From: JAZNOQ01 sp045589215 | GTDB lineage: Bacteria; Bacillota; Clostridia; Oscillospirales; CAG-272 | NCBI GenBank assembly: GCA_045589215.1 | Contig: JAZNOQ010000075.1 | Location: forward strand, 1-28,049 | Length of the DNA stretch: 28,049 nt | Reading direction: 5' to 3' | In this document: positions 7,293-14,941 of the stretch, piece by piece | Layout of the letters: the number at the start of each line of letters is the position of its first letter | Position numbering within the stretch: the stretch's first letter is position 1 | The notes under the pieces: model-generated | Told to the model about the DNA's origin: nothing | Seen by the model: only the letters and a program-made list of their open reading frames with translations | Database searches by the model: none | Position numbers and translations under genes: made by a program

Positions 7293-7730
7293 ATGAAGCA
7301 CATTGATCTTTACACCGACGGCGCTTGTCGCGGCAATCCCGGTCGCGGCGGTTGGGGCGCGATCCTCGTATTTGAGGGGCACGAAAAGGAGCTTTCGGGT
7401 GGCGAAAAAAGCACGACGAACAACCGCATGGAGCTGACCGCGGCGATCGAAGGGCTTCGCGCGATCAAATACCCTTGTGAGGTCACGCTCACCTCGGACT
7501 CGAAGTATCTCGTCGATGCGATCGAGAAAAAGTGGCTCGTTTCGTGGAAGAAAAAGCAATGGAAAAAGGCAGACGGAAAGCCTGTTCTGAACATTGATCT
7601 CTGGCAGGCACTTGACGTTGAGCTTACGCGCCATACAGTCACCTTCGTATGGGTCAAGGGACACGAGGGGCATCCGTACAACGAGCGCTGTGATGCACTT
7701 GCAACGGCTTTCGCGGACAGCTTTCTCTGA
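7293..7730 (+). CDS. rnhA: Ribonuclease HI
   Basis: The protein has 145 aa. It cuts the RNA strand of RNA-DNA hybrids (R-loops, Okazaki primers) using two metal ions. The four catalytic acidic residues are in place: D9 in YTDGA, E47 in RMELTAA, D69 in TSDSKYL and D134 in ERCDALA, with the assisting His at 124 in KGHEGH. The basic protrusion WLVSWKKKQWKKADG (81-95) that grips the hybrid is present, as in the E. coli-type enzyme. An earlier in-frame ATG at 7236 is rejected because the promoter at 7217-7245 overlaps it; AAAGGA at about 7279-7284 precedes ATG 7293. Single-gene unit followed by a terminator. Confidence 0.96.
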   Translation: MKHIDLYTDGACRGNPGRGGWGAILVFEGHEKELSGGEKSTTNNRMELTAAIEGLRAIKYPCEVTLTSDSKYLVDAIEKKWLVSWKKKQWKKADGKPVLNIDLWQALDVELTRHTVTFVWVKGHEGHPYNERCDALATAFADSFL

Positions 7731-7744
7731 AAATTGAAATAATA

Positions 7745-7790
7745 AAAACGCTACGGTCGATCTGTAAACAGAGACACCGTAGCATTTTAT
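7745..7790. terminator. Bidirectional terminator between rnhA and mtnN
   Basis: GCTACGGT (7750-7757) pairs with ACCGTAGC (7776-7783); an inner TCTG/CAGA helix extends the stem. T-rich tracts follow on both strands. Confidence 0.85.
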
Positions 7791-7794
7791 TTCA

Positions 7795-8505
7795 TCATTT
7801 GCTCACGCGCGAGAGAAACGCCTCTGTCACCTTCACAGAGGTCTCGGCAGCGGCCGACGCAAACGTACCGAAGTTTTCGGGGGCACTTCCATCCGCATTG
7901 TCGGAGATCGCACGAATGACAAGAAAACCGACTCCGTTCAGTGCCGCCACGTGTCCGATCGCCGCTCCCTCCATCTCGCACGCGATCGCGCCGAACAATC
8001 CGCGGATGCGCGTTTTCTGTTCCCTGCCGCTGATGAACTGATCGCCCGATGCGACCGTTCCGACGAGGTGATTTACTCCGAGCTGTGTGAGGATCTCGGA
8101 GATCAGCGCGACTGCCTCCCCATCACACGGAACGTGGATCTGATCGATGCCGAGCACCATCCCGGGGGCATAGCCGAGGGGAGAGATATCGTAGTCGTGC
8201 TCGACGGTGTCGGATGCGATCGCTACGTCTCCGACGTTTAGGGTATCCGAAAGGTTCCCCGCAACGCCCGTATTCAGAAGAAGATCCACCTTGTAAAGAA
8301 GGATCATCGTCTGCGCGCAGACCGCCGCATTGACCTTTCCTTCGCCGCATACGGCGATCACAACGGGCATTCCGCAAAGAACGCCCTCGGTAAAGGTGAT
8401 CCCCGAAACGGTCTCTTCCCGTCTGTCCGTGATCTTTGCTTTCAGCGCCTCCGCTTCGATCTGCATCGCGGCAATAATGCCGATTTTCTGATAAGTATAA
8501 CGCAT
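7795..8505 (-). CDS. mtnN: 5'-methylthioadenosine/S-adenosylhomocysteine nucleosidase
   Basis: The protein has 236 aa, the usual length. It hydrolyses S-adenosylhomocysteine (and methylthioadenosine) to adenine plus S-ribosylhomocysteine, the substrate of LuxS encoded just upstream. Active-site residues line up with the E. coli enzyme: E17 in AMQIEAEAL, E179 in CEMEGAA and D202 in RAISDNADG. LNTGVAGNL (77-85) and VGDVAIASDTVEHDYD are typical of the family. A GGAGGAGTT ribosome binding site precedes ATG 8503-8505. It is the third gene of the operon, 15 bp after luxS, and ends at a bidirectional terminator. Together the two genes form the two-step recycling of SAH to homocysteine. Confidence 0.96.
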   Translation of the reverse strand: MRYTYQKIGIIAAMQIEAEALKAKITDRREETVSGITFTEGVLCGMPVVIAVCGEGKVNAAVCAQTMILLYKVDLLLNTGVAGNLSDTLNVGDVAIASDTVEHDYDISPLGYAPGMVLGIDQIHVPCDGEAVALISEILTQLGVNHLVGTVASGDQFISGREQKTRIRGLFGAIACEMEGAAIGHVAALNGVGFLVIRAISDNADGSAPENFGTFASAAAETSVKVTEAFLSRVSK

Positions 8506-8520
8506 AACTCCTCCGTCCGT

Positions 8521-9006
8521 TTATACGGGATATGAAAAATCGTTCGGGCTTCCGTTTTCGAGCACCGCGAGATACCGCTTCGCCTCGAGAATTGCCGCAC
8601 TGACCGAAAGATTTCGGTAGTTTCCGCACTCCTTCGCGGTGCTTCCGAACATCTCGCCGCTGTGTGTGATGATCTTTTGAAGCACGTCCATCGTCACACG
8701 CCGCGCGAGTGCGTGATCGGTGCCGCGCATCAAAAGGTAAAAGCCGGTCTGACAGCCCATCGGGCCGAAATAGACAACACGGTCGCCGTATTCGCCGTTT
8801 CGCACGTAGGTCGCAAACAAATGCTCGACCGAATGCATTGTAAGGTTGTCCATATAGTCGCCCATATTCGGCGTACGGGTACGCAGATCGTAGGTGGAAA
8901 CGTATCCGTCCACACGGGAGAGATAGAAGCCCGGTACGATCTTATCGTGGTCCGCGTCAAAGGATGCAATACGGTTTACACCTTCATTCGTTTTCTTCAT
9001 ATTCAT
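8521..9006 (-). CDS. luxS: S-ribosylhomocysteine lyase, AI-2 synthase
   Basis: The protein has 161 aa. LuxS converts S-ribosylhomocysteine to homocysteine and DPD, the precursor of the AI-2 signal. Metal ligands H58 and H62 with the general base E61 (HSVEH) and C127 (AKECGNY) are present, as is the catalytic C85 in FGPMGCQTGFYL. The start is ATG 9006, 4 bp after the stop of the preceding reductase gene, with AAGGAATAAGGTG covering the stop; ATG 9000 is an equally possible start. A much longer open frame upstream is only overlap with the reductase gene. Its place between a sulfite reductase-like gene and mtnN suggests a sulfur-recycling role rather than dedicated signalling. Confidence 0.96.
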   Translation of the reverse strand: MNMKKTNEGVNRIASFDADHDKIVPGFYLSRVDGYVSTYDLRTRTPNMGDYMDNLTMHSVEHLFATYVRNGEYGDRVVYFGPMGCQTGFYLLMRGTDHALARRVTMDVLQKIITHSGEMFGSTAKECGNYRNLSVSAAILEAKRYLAVLENGSPNDFSYPV

Positions 9007-9010
9007 CACC

Positions 9011-9949
9011 TTATTCCTTCGAGAGGATCGCATCCTTGCGAGAGAGGATCGCGTCCGAAAGGATCTCCTTCTCTGCCACGTCAAAGCCAATGCGCGCAAT
9101 GGTATCGGCAAAGCGTTCGCCTGCCCTGCCGTTTTCACGGAAGAACAGGATCGTCTTCTCGACAACGTCAAGCACCTCGTCCTGTGTCTCAAAGATCTTC
9201 GACAGCGGAATACCGCTTGCCGACTTTTTGCCCCATCTGCCGCCGATGTATACGCGGTAGCCCGTAAGCTCCTCCGTCACAGCACCGAAGGGACACTTCG
9301 GGATGCACCGTCCGCAGTTGATGCATTCGCAGCGATCGATCGAGAGCTTACCGTCATGGAGTGTTGCCGCTTCCATCGGGCAGACCTTTTCGACCTGACA
9401 GACCTTGCATCCGCGGCACTTATCGCGGTCAACCTTAGGAACGCGCTGACCGATCACACCGAGATCATTCAGGTCGGGCTTTACGCACTTGTTCGGACAA
9501 CCGCCTACGGCGATCTTGAACTTATGCGGAAGCTTCACGCCGTGATATCCTCTGTAAAACCGCTCGTGGATCGCAAGAGACAGCTCGTATGTATCGATCA
9601 GACCAAACACACAGGTCGTTCCCTTGCAGGAAACGATCGGGCGCACCTTGGCACCCGTTCCACCCGTTTCGAGCCCTGCCGCTCGGAGAAATGCGACGAG
9701 AGGATCGACATTCTCGTACGGAACACATTGGATCTCGATCGTTTGTCGGGTCGTCATCGCGACTTCTCCATTTCCGTAGCGCTTCGCCGCCTCTGCGATC
9801 ACGGTCGCCTCGTCCGCCGTGATCTTGCCGTTTCGGGTGATGACGCGACAGTTGAAGCAGTTCGGCGTCGTTTTATCACGCAAAAACCCGAGTCCCTTCA
9901 CACGTGCCATATCTTCGTGAGACGGGATGATGATATCATGATTTGTCAT
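9011..9949 (-). CDS. Siroheme/4Fe-4S sulfite or nitrite reductase-like protein with ferredoxin domain
   Basis: The protein has 312 aa. Sulfite and nitrite reductases carry a siroheme coupled to a 4Fe-4S cluster. The cluster ligands are visible as C108-x4-C113 (SCKGTTC) and C151-x3-C155 (GGCPNKC). The N-terminal half holds the half-module TTRQTIEIQCV (66-76). A two-cluster ferredoxin insert follows: C178, C181, C184, C190-Pro and C209, C212, C215, C219-Pro. A single small module with built-in ferredoxin is the layout of the minimal reductases (Fsr/AsrC-like) found in methanogens and clostridia. ATG 9949 has AAGGG 8 nt upstream; the ATG at 9970 has no good site. First gene of the operon, directly before luxS. 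Sulfite versus nitrite is not decided by the sequence. Confidence 0.85.
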   Translation of the reverse strand: MTNHDIIIPSHEDMARVKGLGFLRDKTTPNCFNCRVITRNGKITADEATVIAEAAKRYGNGEVAMTTRQTIEIQCVPYENVDPLVAFLRAAGLETGGTGAKVRPIVSCKGTTCVFGLIDTYELSLAIHERFYRGYHGVKLPHKFKIAVGGCPNKCVKPDLNDLGVIGQRVPKVDRDKCRGCKVCQVEKVCPMEAATLHDGKLSIDRCECINCGRCIPKCPFGAVTEELTGYRVYIGGRWGKKSASGIPLSKIFETQDEVLDVVEKTILFFRENGRAGERFADTIARIGFDVAEKEILSDAILSRKDAILSKE

Positions 9950-9991
9950 ATGCTTTTCCCTTCGTTTCATTTGAACAGTTCTTTTCTATTC

Positions 9992-10020
9992 ATTATAGCA
10001 CGGAAGGCTCACTTTGTCAA
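9992..10020 (-). promoter_or_regulatory. Consensus promoter of the reductase-luxS-mtnN operon
   Basis: On the minus strand: perfect TTGACA (10015-10020), 17-bp spacer, perfect TATAAT (9992-9997) with a TGC extension. A 12-bp palindrome lies 5 bp upstream of the -35. Confidence 0.9.
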
Positions 10021-10025
10021 GAATA

Positions 10026-10037
10026 GACGGCGCCGTC
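10026..10037. promoter_or_regulatory. Perfect 12-bp palindrome upstream of the -35 box
   Basis: GACGGCGCCGTC is a perfect dyad placed just upstream of the operon's -35 box, a usual position for an activator site. The regulator is unknown. The rest of 9971-10231 is spacer between divergent genes; an imperfect inverted repeat lies at 10085-10117. Confidence 0.4.
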
Positions 10038-10173
10038 GATCTTCACCTTTTTTCACGATCACAGAAAAGAGCCTGCGCACTTTAGACCTTCAAAACACGT
10101 TTCGATTCTTGGAGGTCAAAAATTATTTACATTATCTACATAGGTTTTTCATAAAATAGCAGGTCGTAGGAAT

Positions 10174-10179
10174 TATAAT
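10174..10179 (+). promoter_or_regulatory. Possible -10 element for pncB
   Basis: TATAAT 52 bp upstream of the pncB start. No acceptable -35 box and no TGn extension was found, so pncB may use a weak or activator-dependent promoter. Confidence 0.3.
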
Positions 10180-10231
10180 AATATCAATATATCGTTTTAC
10201 AGACACGAACCCAACGGAAAGGAATGACAAA

Positions 10232-11689
10232 ATGAAGGATATTTCCCGCAATCTTACGATGCTGTTCGACTTTTACGAGCTTACGATGGGCAACGGCTAT
10301 TTTCGCTCGGGCATGAAGGATCAGATCGTCTATTTCGACGTATTTTACCGCAGCAACCCCGACAAGGGCGGTTACGCGATCGTCGCAGGACTTCAGCAGG
10401 TCGTAGAATATATCAACGATCTTCACTTTGAAGAGGAGGACATCGACTATCTTCGCAAAAAGAATTGCTTCTGTGAAGAATTTCTCGAATACCTCCGCAC
10501 CTTCCGCTTTACGGGAGATATGTGGGCGGTTCCCGAGGGAACGGTCGTATTCCCGGGGGAACCACTCATCACGGTCCGCGGCAAGGCGATCGAAGCACAG
10601 TTTATTGAGACCTATCTCCTCCTGATGCTGAACCATCAATCCCTGATCGCGACGAAGGCGTCCCGCATCGTTCGCGCCGCGAACGGAAGAGCCATCAGCG
10701 AATTCGGCTCCCGCCGCGCGCAGGGGGCTGATGCCGCGATCCTCGGTGCGCGTGCCGCATACATCGGCGGCTGTAGCGGAACTGCCTGCACGATCGCAGA
10801 CGAGGTCTTCGGCGTTCCCGCCTCGGGCACGATGGCACACGCGTGGATACAGATGTTCGGAGATGAATACAAGGCGTTCCGCACCTACTGCGAGATCAAT
10901 CCGCACTCCGCTACCCTTCTCGTTGACACCTACAACGTTCTGAAAAGCGGCGTTCCGAACGCGATCCGAGCATTCAACGACGTTCTGAAGCCGCTCGGCA
11001 TCAAGAAATGCGGCATCCGTCTCGACTCGGGAGACATCACGTATCTCTCCCAAAAGGCGCGCGAGATGCTTGATAATGCGGGATGGACCGAATGTAAGAT
11101 CATTGCGTCGAACTCGCTCGACGAATATATCATCCGCGACCTTATGATGCAGGGTGCAAAGATCGATGCCTTCGGTGTCGGCGAGCGTCTCATCACGGCA
11201 AAATCTGATCCCGTATTCGGATGTGTCTACAAGGTCTGTGCGGTCGAGAACGAAAACGGCGAGATCGAACCGCGCATCAAGCTCTCCGAAAACGTACAGA
11301 AGATCACGACACCGCACTTCAAGAAGGTCTACCGCATCTATGATAATGAGACCGCGAAGGCGGAGGCAGACCTCATTTGCGTTTACGACGAGGTCGTTGA
11401 TTATTCAAAGCCGATCGAACTGTTCGACCCCGACTTCACGTGGAAGCGCCAGACCTACACCGATATTACGATCCGCGAGCTTCTCGTTCCGATCTTCAAG
11501 GACGGCGTTCAGATCTACGAGCTTCCCGACCTTGAGGAGATCCGCGCACATTGCGAAAGAGAGCTGAACTCGATGTGGAGCTCAGTGCTTCGCTTTGAAA
11601 ACCCGCACAACTACTACGTTGACCTCTCCGAAAAGCTTTGGAACATCAAGCACAGTATGATCACGGGACAGCGTGGCGGACAGAAATAA
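10232..11689 (+). CDS. pncB: Nicotinate phosphoribosyltransferase
   Basis: The protein has 485 aa, typical of the long bacterial form. It joins nicotinate and PRPP to give nicotinate mononucleotide, with ATP hydrolysis, in the Preiss-Handler route of NAD salvage. The opening LTMLFDFYELTMGNGYF, FGSRRAQG (158-165), SGTMAHAW (198-205, with the His at 203 that is phosphorylated in this family), LLVDTYNVLKSGVPNAI and GIRLDSGDITYLS are all family hallmarks. GGAAAGGAATGACAAA precedes the ATG. It stands alone, followed by a strong terminator. No NAD riboswitch was recognised in the upstream gap. Confidence 0.96.
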   Translation: MKDISRNLTMLFDFYELTMGNGYFRSGMKDQIVYFDVFYRSNPDKGGYAIVAGLQQVVEYINDLHFEEEDIDYLRKKNCFCEEFLEYLRTFRFTGDMWAVPEGTVVFPGEPLITVRGKAIEAQFIETYLLLMLNHQSLIATKASRIVRAANGRAISEFGSRRAQGADAAILGARAAYIGGCSGTACTIADEVFGVPASGTMAHAWIQMFGDEYKAFRTYCEINPHSATLLVDTYNVLKSGVPNAIRAFNDVLKPLGIKKCGIRLDSGDITYLSQKAREMLDNAGWTECKIIASNSLDEYIIRDLMMQGAKIDAFGVGERLITAKSDPVFGCVYKVCAVENENGEIEPRIKLSENVQKITTPHFKKVYRIYDNETAKAEADLICVYDEVVDYSKPIELFDPDFTWKRQTYTDITIRELLVPIFKDGVQIYELPDLEEIRAHCERELNSMWSSVLRFENPHNYYVDLSEKLWNIKHSMITGQRGGQK

Positions 11690-11715
11690 CGGCGTTCAGC
11701 CGTCAAAAAAAGCTC

Positions 11716-11757
11716 GGGGCTGATTCACTTATTTCGTGAATCAGCCCCATTGTTTTT
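11716..11757. terminator. Bidirectional terminator after pncB and the greA operon
   Basis: Perfect 13-bp stem: GGGGCTGATTCAC (11716-11728) with its complement at 11736-11748, 7-nt loop, T run at 11752-11757 on plus and a seven-T run on the minus side (plus-strand A run at 11704-11710). Confidence 0.93.
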
Positions 11758-12530
11758 TACGTCTCTTCTTTCGTCGCGTCGAATTCTGCAATCATACGAA
11801 AGACCTCTTTCATGCTTTCGTACGCTTTATCATCGCTCGTATTTCCGAATACGTAGGGTTTCAGGAAACACAAGACGGTTTCTTCGGGAAGCTTTTGTAA
11901 AACACCGTAATATCCGTACAGCTCGGTCTCTCCGAGCACGATGCCGTAGCCCTTTTCGTCGACCGACGGCGGAACGGTCTCAAAGATATCGCTCATCGGT
12001 GCGAGACGTTCGTTTCGAAGAAGCTCCTCGTAAAGCCACGGCTCGAGCATCAGAACGGCGGTATCTCCCGTCATGATATACTCGTACAGCGCATCGTAGT
12101 TCTCCGAGTTCAGCTCGGAATTCACAAAATTATGTTCGCTCTCTGCGTTCGTTTCAGAGCGGATCGACTCGATCTGCTCCTTCGAATAAACGAGATATTG
12201 GGTAAGTCCTACGAGAGCACCATCCTCCCCCGTTCTGTTTTCAAGAAGCACCGAGAAGAGATTTTGGAGCTCGGTCACCTCTGCACCCGACAGATACACA
12301 GAGCCCGAATACGCGACCATAACGTCGTTATCACGACGCCCGACAAACTGAAATACGGTCAGGAAGACAGCAAAAAGAAGAATGACCGCCACGATCACCT
12401 TTCCCTTATGGTGAAACCAAAAGGTGCTTATCCTTTCAAGGAAGGGACTTTCCATCCGCATCCTGCGGTCACCGTACTTTTCACCCGCCTCCGAGGTCTT
12501 CGGGCTCTCCCTGTTTTCAAAATCAGACAT
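11757..12530 (-). CDS. Hypothetical single-pass membrane protein
   Basis: This 257-aa protein is not recognised. It has an N-terminal polar, charged segment (1-43), one membrane helix (VIVAVILLFAVFLTVFQFV, 45-63) and a large extracytoplasmic domain of about 190 residues. That domain begins with DNDVMVAYSGSVYLSGAEVTELQ and later has YIMTGDTAVLMLEPWLYEEL, which faintly recalls extracellular substrate-binding folds; no signature residue supports it. GAGGAAAAT precedes the ATG. It is the last gene after greA, 61 bp downstream across a hairpin, and its stop overlaps the terminator T run. Confidence 0.75.
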   Translation of the reverse strand: MSDFENRESPKTSEAGEKYGDRRMRMESPFLERISTFWFHHKGKVIVAVILLFAVFLTVFQFVGRRDNDVMVAYSGSVYLSGAEVTELQNLFSVLLENRTGEDGALVGLTQYLVYSKEQIESIRSETNAESEHNFVNSELNSENYDALYEYIMTGDTAVLMLEPWLYEELLRNERLAPMSDIFETVPPSVDEKGYGIVLGETELYGYYGVLQKLPEETVLCFLKPYVFGNTSDDKAYESMKEVFRMIAEFDATKEET

Positions 12531-12548
12531 ATTTTCCTCTTTCTACGT

Positions 12549-12586
12549 AAAAGGGACGCCTCTTAAAGCTGCGAGCCGTCCCTTTT
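12549..12586. terminator. Hairpin between greA and the single-pass membrane gene
   Basis: AAAAGGGACG (12549-12558) pairs with CGTCCCTTTT (12577-12586), with an inner CTC/GAG helix. The minus-strand T run is only four long, so it is a weak or partial terminator in the direction of greA; the stronger T run is on the plus strand, where no gene needs it. Confidence 0.5.
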
Positions 12587-12591
12587 TTGTC

Positions 12592-13074
12592 TTATTTCTG
12601 TGCGCGGGAAACCTCAAGCACCTTCAGCTCGACCGCACCGCCGGGCGCCATGATGCTGACGACGTCGCCTGCCTTCTTTCCGATCAGTGCTCTTCCGATC
12701 GGAGAAAGATCGGAGATCTTACCCTCCATCGGATTTGCCTCGTTCGAGCCGACGATGGTGTAAACGACCTCCTCGTCGAACTCCTTGTCATACGCCTTTA
12801 CGTACGAACCAAGGCTGACCACCGATGCGTCAAGCTTCGCCTCGTCGACAATGACAGCGTTCTCCATCATTTCCTTCAGCTCTGCAATGCGAGCCTCGGT
12901 CTTTGCCTGCTCATTGCGTGCCTCGTCATACTCCGAGTTCTCCGAAAGGTCACCGAAGGAGCGCGCCTCGTCGATCGCGTGTCTGACCTGCTCTCTCTTT
13001 TCGGTGGTAAGGAATTTGTACTCCTTGACGAGCTCATCATAGCCTTCCTGGGTGTACATCATTTTTTCTGCCAT
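12592..13074 (-). CDS. greA: Transcription elongation factor GreA
   Basis: The protein has 160 aa, the normal length. GreA enters the secondary channel of RNA polymerase and stimulates cleavage of backtracked RNA. The N-terminal coiled coil (8-75) carries the catalytic tip SFGDLSENSEYDEAR (39-53) with D42 and E45; the C-terminal domain has SDLSPIGRALIGKKAGDVVSIMAPGG, the FKBP-like part that binds polymerase. AAGGAGATTTTTAAG precedes the ATG. It lies 65 bp after the S41 peptidase gene with no convincing terminator in between, so it is probably read from the peptidase promoter. Confidence 0.97.
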   Translation of the reverse strand: MAEKMMYTQEGYDELVKEYKFLTTEKREQVRHAIDEARSFGDLSENSEYDEARNEQAKTEARIAELKEMMENAVIVDEAKLDASVVSLGSYVKAYDKEFDEEVVYTIVGSNEANPMEGKISDLSPIGRALIGKKAGDVVSIMAPGGAVELKVLEVSRAQK

Positions 13075-13139
13075 CTTAAAAATCTCCTTATTTCAGGCTT
13101 CGTTTTTGAAGCTTATATTTTATCTTTATTTTCAGAGGA

Positions 13140-14696
13140 TCAATTCGAGCCGCGAAGCTCGGAAAGTGCCTTCCGGAGCTGATCGTCATCGGCTTCCGCA
13201 AGCTTATAGATGTTGGTCGCAGCTGCTTCCTCGGAAAGCTCAACGTAGACGTCGGGCTTGATACCGATGCCGTCATACCCCTCACCGCAGGGCGGGAAAT
13301 AATGACGGGTGGTCAGCTTGATCGCGCCTTCATATCCAAAGTAAGCAAGCGAATACATCGTTTGCATACTTCCCTTTCCGTAGGTCGTTACACCCACAGT
13401 CGTCGTAAGCTCGTAGTCGCGAAGTGCCGCGGTAAAGAGCTCGGCGGCAGACGCCGTATTTTGGTTCGTCAGGACTGCCATATCGTAGTCACGGTATTTT
13501 CCGATATCTGAATTTTTGATACTGCAGCCCGCATAGTCCCCGCTATACGTGACAGCCTTTACAAAGGTCTCCTCCTTGCTCCCGTTTCGGTCGACCGTGC
13601 TGATGATGAGATCGCCCTTTTCAAGGAAGAAGGACAGCACCGCACAGATCGACTTGAGGTCGCCGCCGGGATTGTTCCGAACGTCAAAGACAAAGCGCTT
13701 GATGCCCTTTTCTATGAGCGCATCCATCGCTTTCTCGAATTGCTTCGGGGTGGTGAGATCGAACTGAAGGATCCGAACAATTCCGACCGTCGGATCGGTC
13801 TCCGAAACCTTATATTCGACCGATTGCATCGTGTATTCGTCGCGTGTGATGCGGAATTCAAGCGGCTCATACGTTCCGTCGGACTTCGGGCGAAGGACGG
13901 TAAACTCGGCAACCGAGCCCTTTTCACCGCGCATACGGTTCAGTGCCTCGGTGTATCCGATGCTCTGCACAAGCTCTTTTTGGTCCCCAACGCCGAGGTA
14001 AAAGACGAGATCCCCGGGCAATACGCCCGCCTCGCTCGCAGGAGAGTTCGGGAATGCCGTTACAATTTCCATCGCGGTGTATTCACTACCGTCGACCTTG
14101 ACCGTCGAATAGATCACGCTCACGCCGATGCCGACGCTTTCGCCGCTTCGGTCAGACATCAATGCCTCATACTCCTCAGCGGTATAATATTCGGCATACA
14201 GATCTCCCGATGCCGCGACGTACGCCTTCAGAACCGCCGATAGGAAATCTGCCTCGCTCAGGTCGTTATACGAATTCGCCTTAAAAAAGCGATCGAGAAA
14301 TTCAAGCTCGGAAAAGTCCTCAAGCCCGACAGGGGTGTCATCCCCGATACCAAGACCGCCCATTTGCTCGACACCCTTAAGGTAGCCGAGGCGGTGGGTA
14401 GCCGAAGCGATCGCGACCGCGAACATACTGCACACGAGAACGACCGCAAGAAGCGATGCTACGAAGGCAAGAAGCGGAACACTCTTACGCTTTTTCTCGG
14501 GATGCTTTTCGGGATCCGTCTGTGTCGAATTGAAGCTGCTCTCCGAAACAATTCGGAAGGAGTACTCTTCGGAGATCTCCTCAGAGCCGCTCGTGCCGCT
14601 CTCCTCGTCTTTCGTATTTGGGATAGGTTCTTTTGAAGGAGTGTCGGAGGCCTCGAGGTCGTTTTCTGCAGAAGTCTTCTTTTCGTTTTCTTCCAC
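13140..14696 (-). CDS. S41 family C-terminal processing protease with PDZ domain
   Basis: The protein has 518 aa. S41 (CtpA-like) peptidases trim or degrade secreted and membrane proteins outside the cell. Layout: a long acidic, Ser/Glu/Thr-rich cytosolic N-terminus (1-70), one membrane helix (73-98), a helical cap, a PDZ domain (about 185-285) and the peptidase core with DVRNNPGGDL (338-347). The catalytic Ser is S416 in NTASAAEL and the Lys is K441 in YGKGSMQ. The start must be GTG 14694-14696: a stop lies two codons upstream and no ATG occurs before the membrane helix. GAGGA lies 9 nt before the GTG. It heads a likely operon with greA and a single-pass membrane protein. The extended N-terminus is longer than usual. 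Confidence 0.92.
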   Translation of the reverse strand: MEENEKKTSAENDLEASDTPSKEPIPNTKDEESGTSGSEEISEEYSFRIVSESSFNSTQTDPEKHPEKKRKSVPLLAFVASLLAVVLVCSMFAVAIASATHRLGYLKGVEQMGGLGIGDDTPVGLEDFSELEFLDRFFKANSYNDLSEADFLSAVLKAYVAASGDLYAEYYTAEEYEALMSDRSGESVGIGVSVIYSTVKVDGSEYTAMEIVTAFPNSPASEAGVLPGDLVFYLGVGDQKELVQSIGYTEALNRMRGEKGSVAEFTVLRPKSDGTYEPLEFRITRDEYTMQSVEYKVSETDPTVGIVRILQFDLTTPKQFEKAMDALIEKGIKRFVFDVRNNPGGDLKSICAVLSFFLEKGDLIISTVDRNGSKEETFVKAVTYSGDYAGCSIKNSDIGKYRDYDMAVLTNQNTASAAELFTAALRDYELTTTVGVTTYGKGSMQTMYSLAYFGYEGAIKLTTRHYFPPCGEGYDGIGIKPDVYVELSEEAAATNIYKLAEADDDQLRKALSELRGSN

Positions 14697-14842
14697 GCTT
14701 TACGTTCCTCACTTTCTTTCTTGATCTGCGGCGGGCATTTGCCGACCGCAATACTACAAACGAGGAGCGAAACGCACAACATTCCCGCAGTGCTCTACCG
14801 CGTGAAATCATGCATTCCGCTCTCTGTACTTTTCAGTCTGTC

Positions 14843-14871
14843 ATTATACCACACAAGTGCCGCTTTGTCAA
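14843..14871 (-). promoter_or_regulatory. Consensus promoter of the S41 peptidase operon
   Basis: On the minus strand: perfect TTGACA (14866-14871), 17-bp spacer, perfect TATAAT (14843-14848) with TGG extension. It would give a leader of about 140 nt before the GTG start, including a hairpin at 14727-14750. Confidence 0.85.
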
Positions 14872-14941
14872 GCATCTTCTATGAGAAAACGGTGACAGCG
14901 GGGTGATCATTTCCCGACATTTTCGGGCAAATTCAGTCCGA

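Noticed and set aside
9356..10159. 267-residue open frame on the plus strand
   Set aside because: Antisense to the reductase gene and its promoter; low-complexity Arg/Leu composition typical of a shadow frame.
10174..10231. NAD-type riboswitch upstream of pncB
   Set aside because: The stretch is A+T-rich without recognisable conserved riboswitch blocks; only a lone TATAAT is visible.
10184..11317. 377-residue open frame on the minus strand
   Set aside because: Lies fully antisense to the clearly recognised pncB; it has no ribosome binding site or family resemblance and is a G+C codon shadow.
11716..11757. Inverted repeat as a mobile element end
   Set aside because: It is a short-loop hairpin followed by T runs between convergent genes, hence a terminator; no transposase or target duplication is near.
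12424..13182. 252-residue open frame on the plus strand
   Set aside because: Antisense to greA and the neighbouring gene, crossing their intergenic hairpin; no start signal.
14913..14927. CCCGA/TCGGG hairpin after the CdaR/PucR-like gene as a terminator
   Set aside because: Only 5 bp and no T run on either strand.
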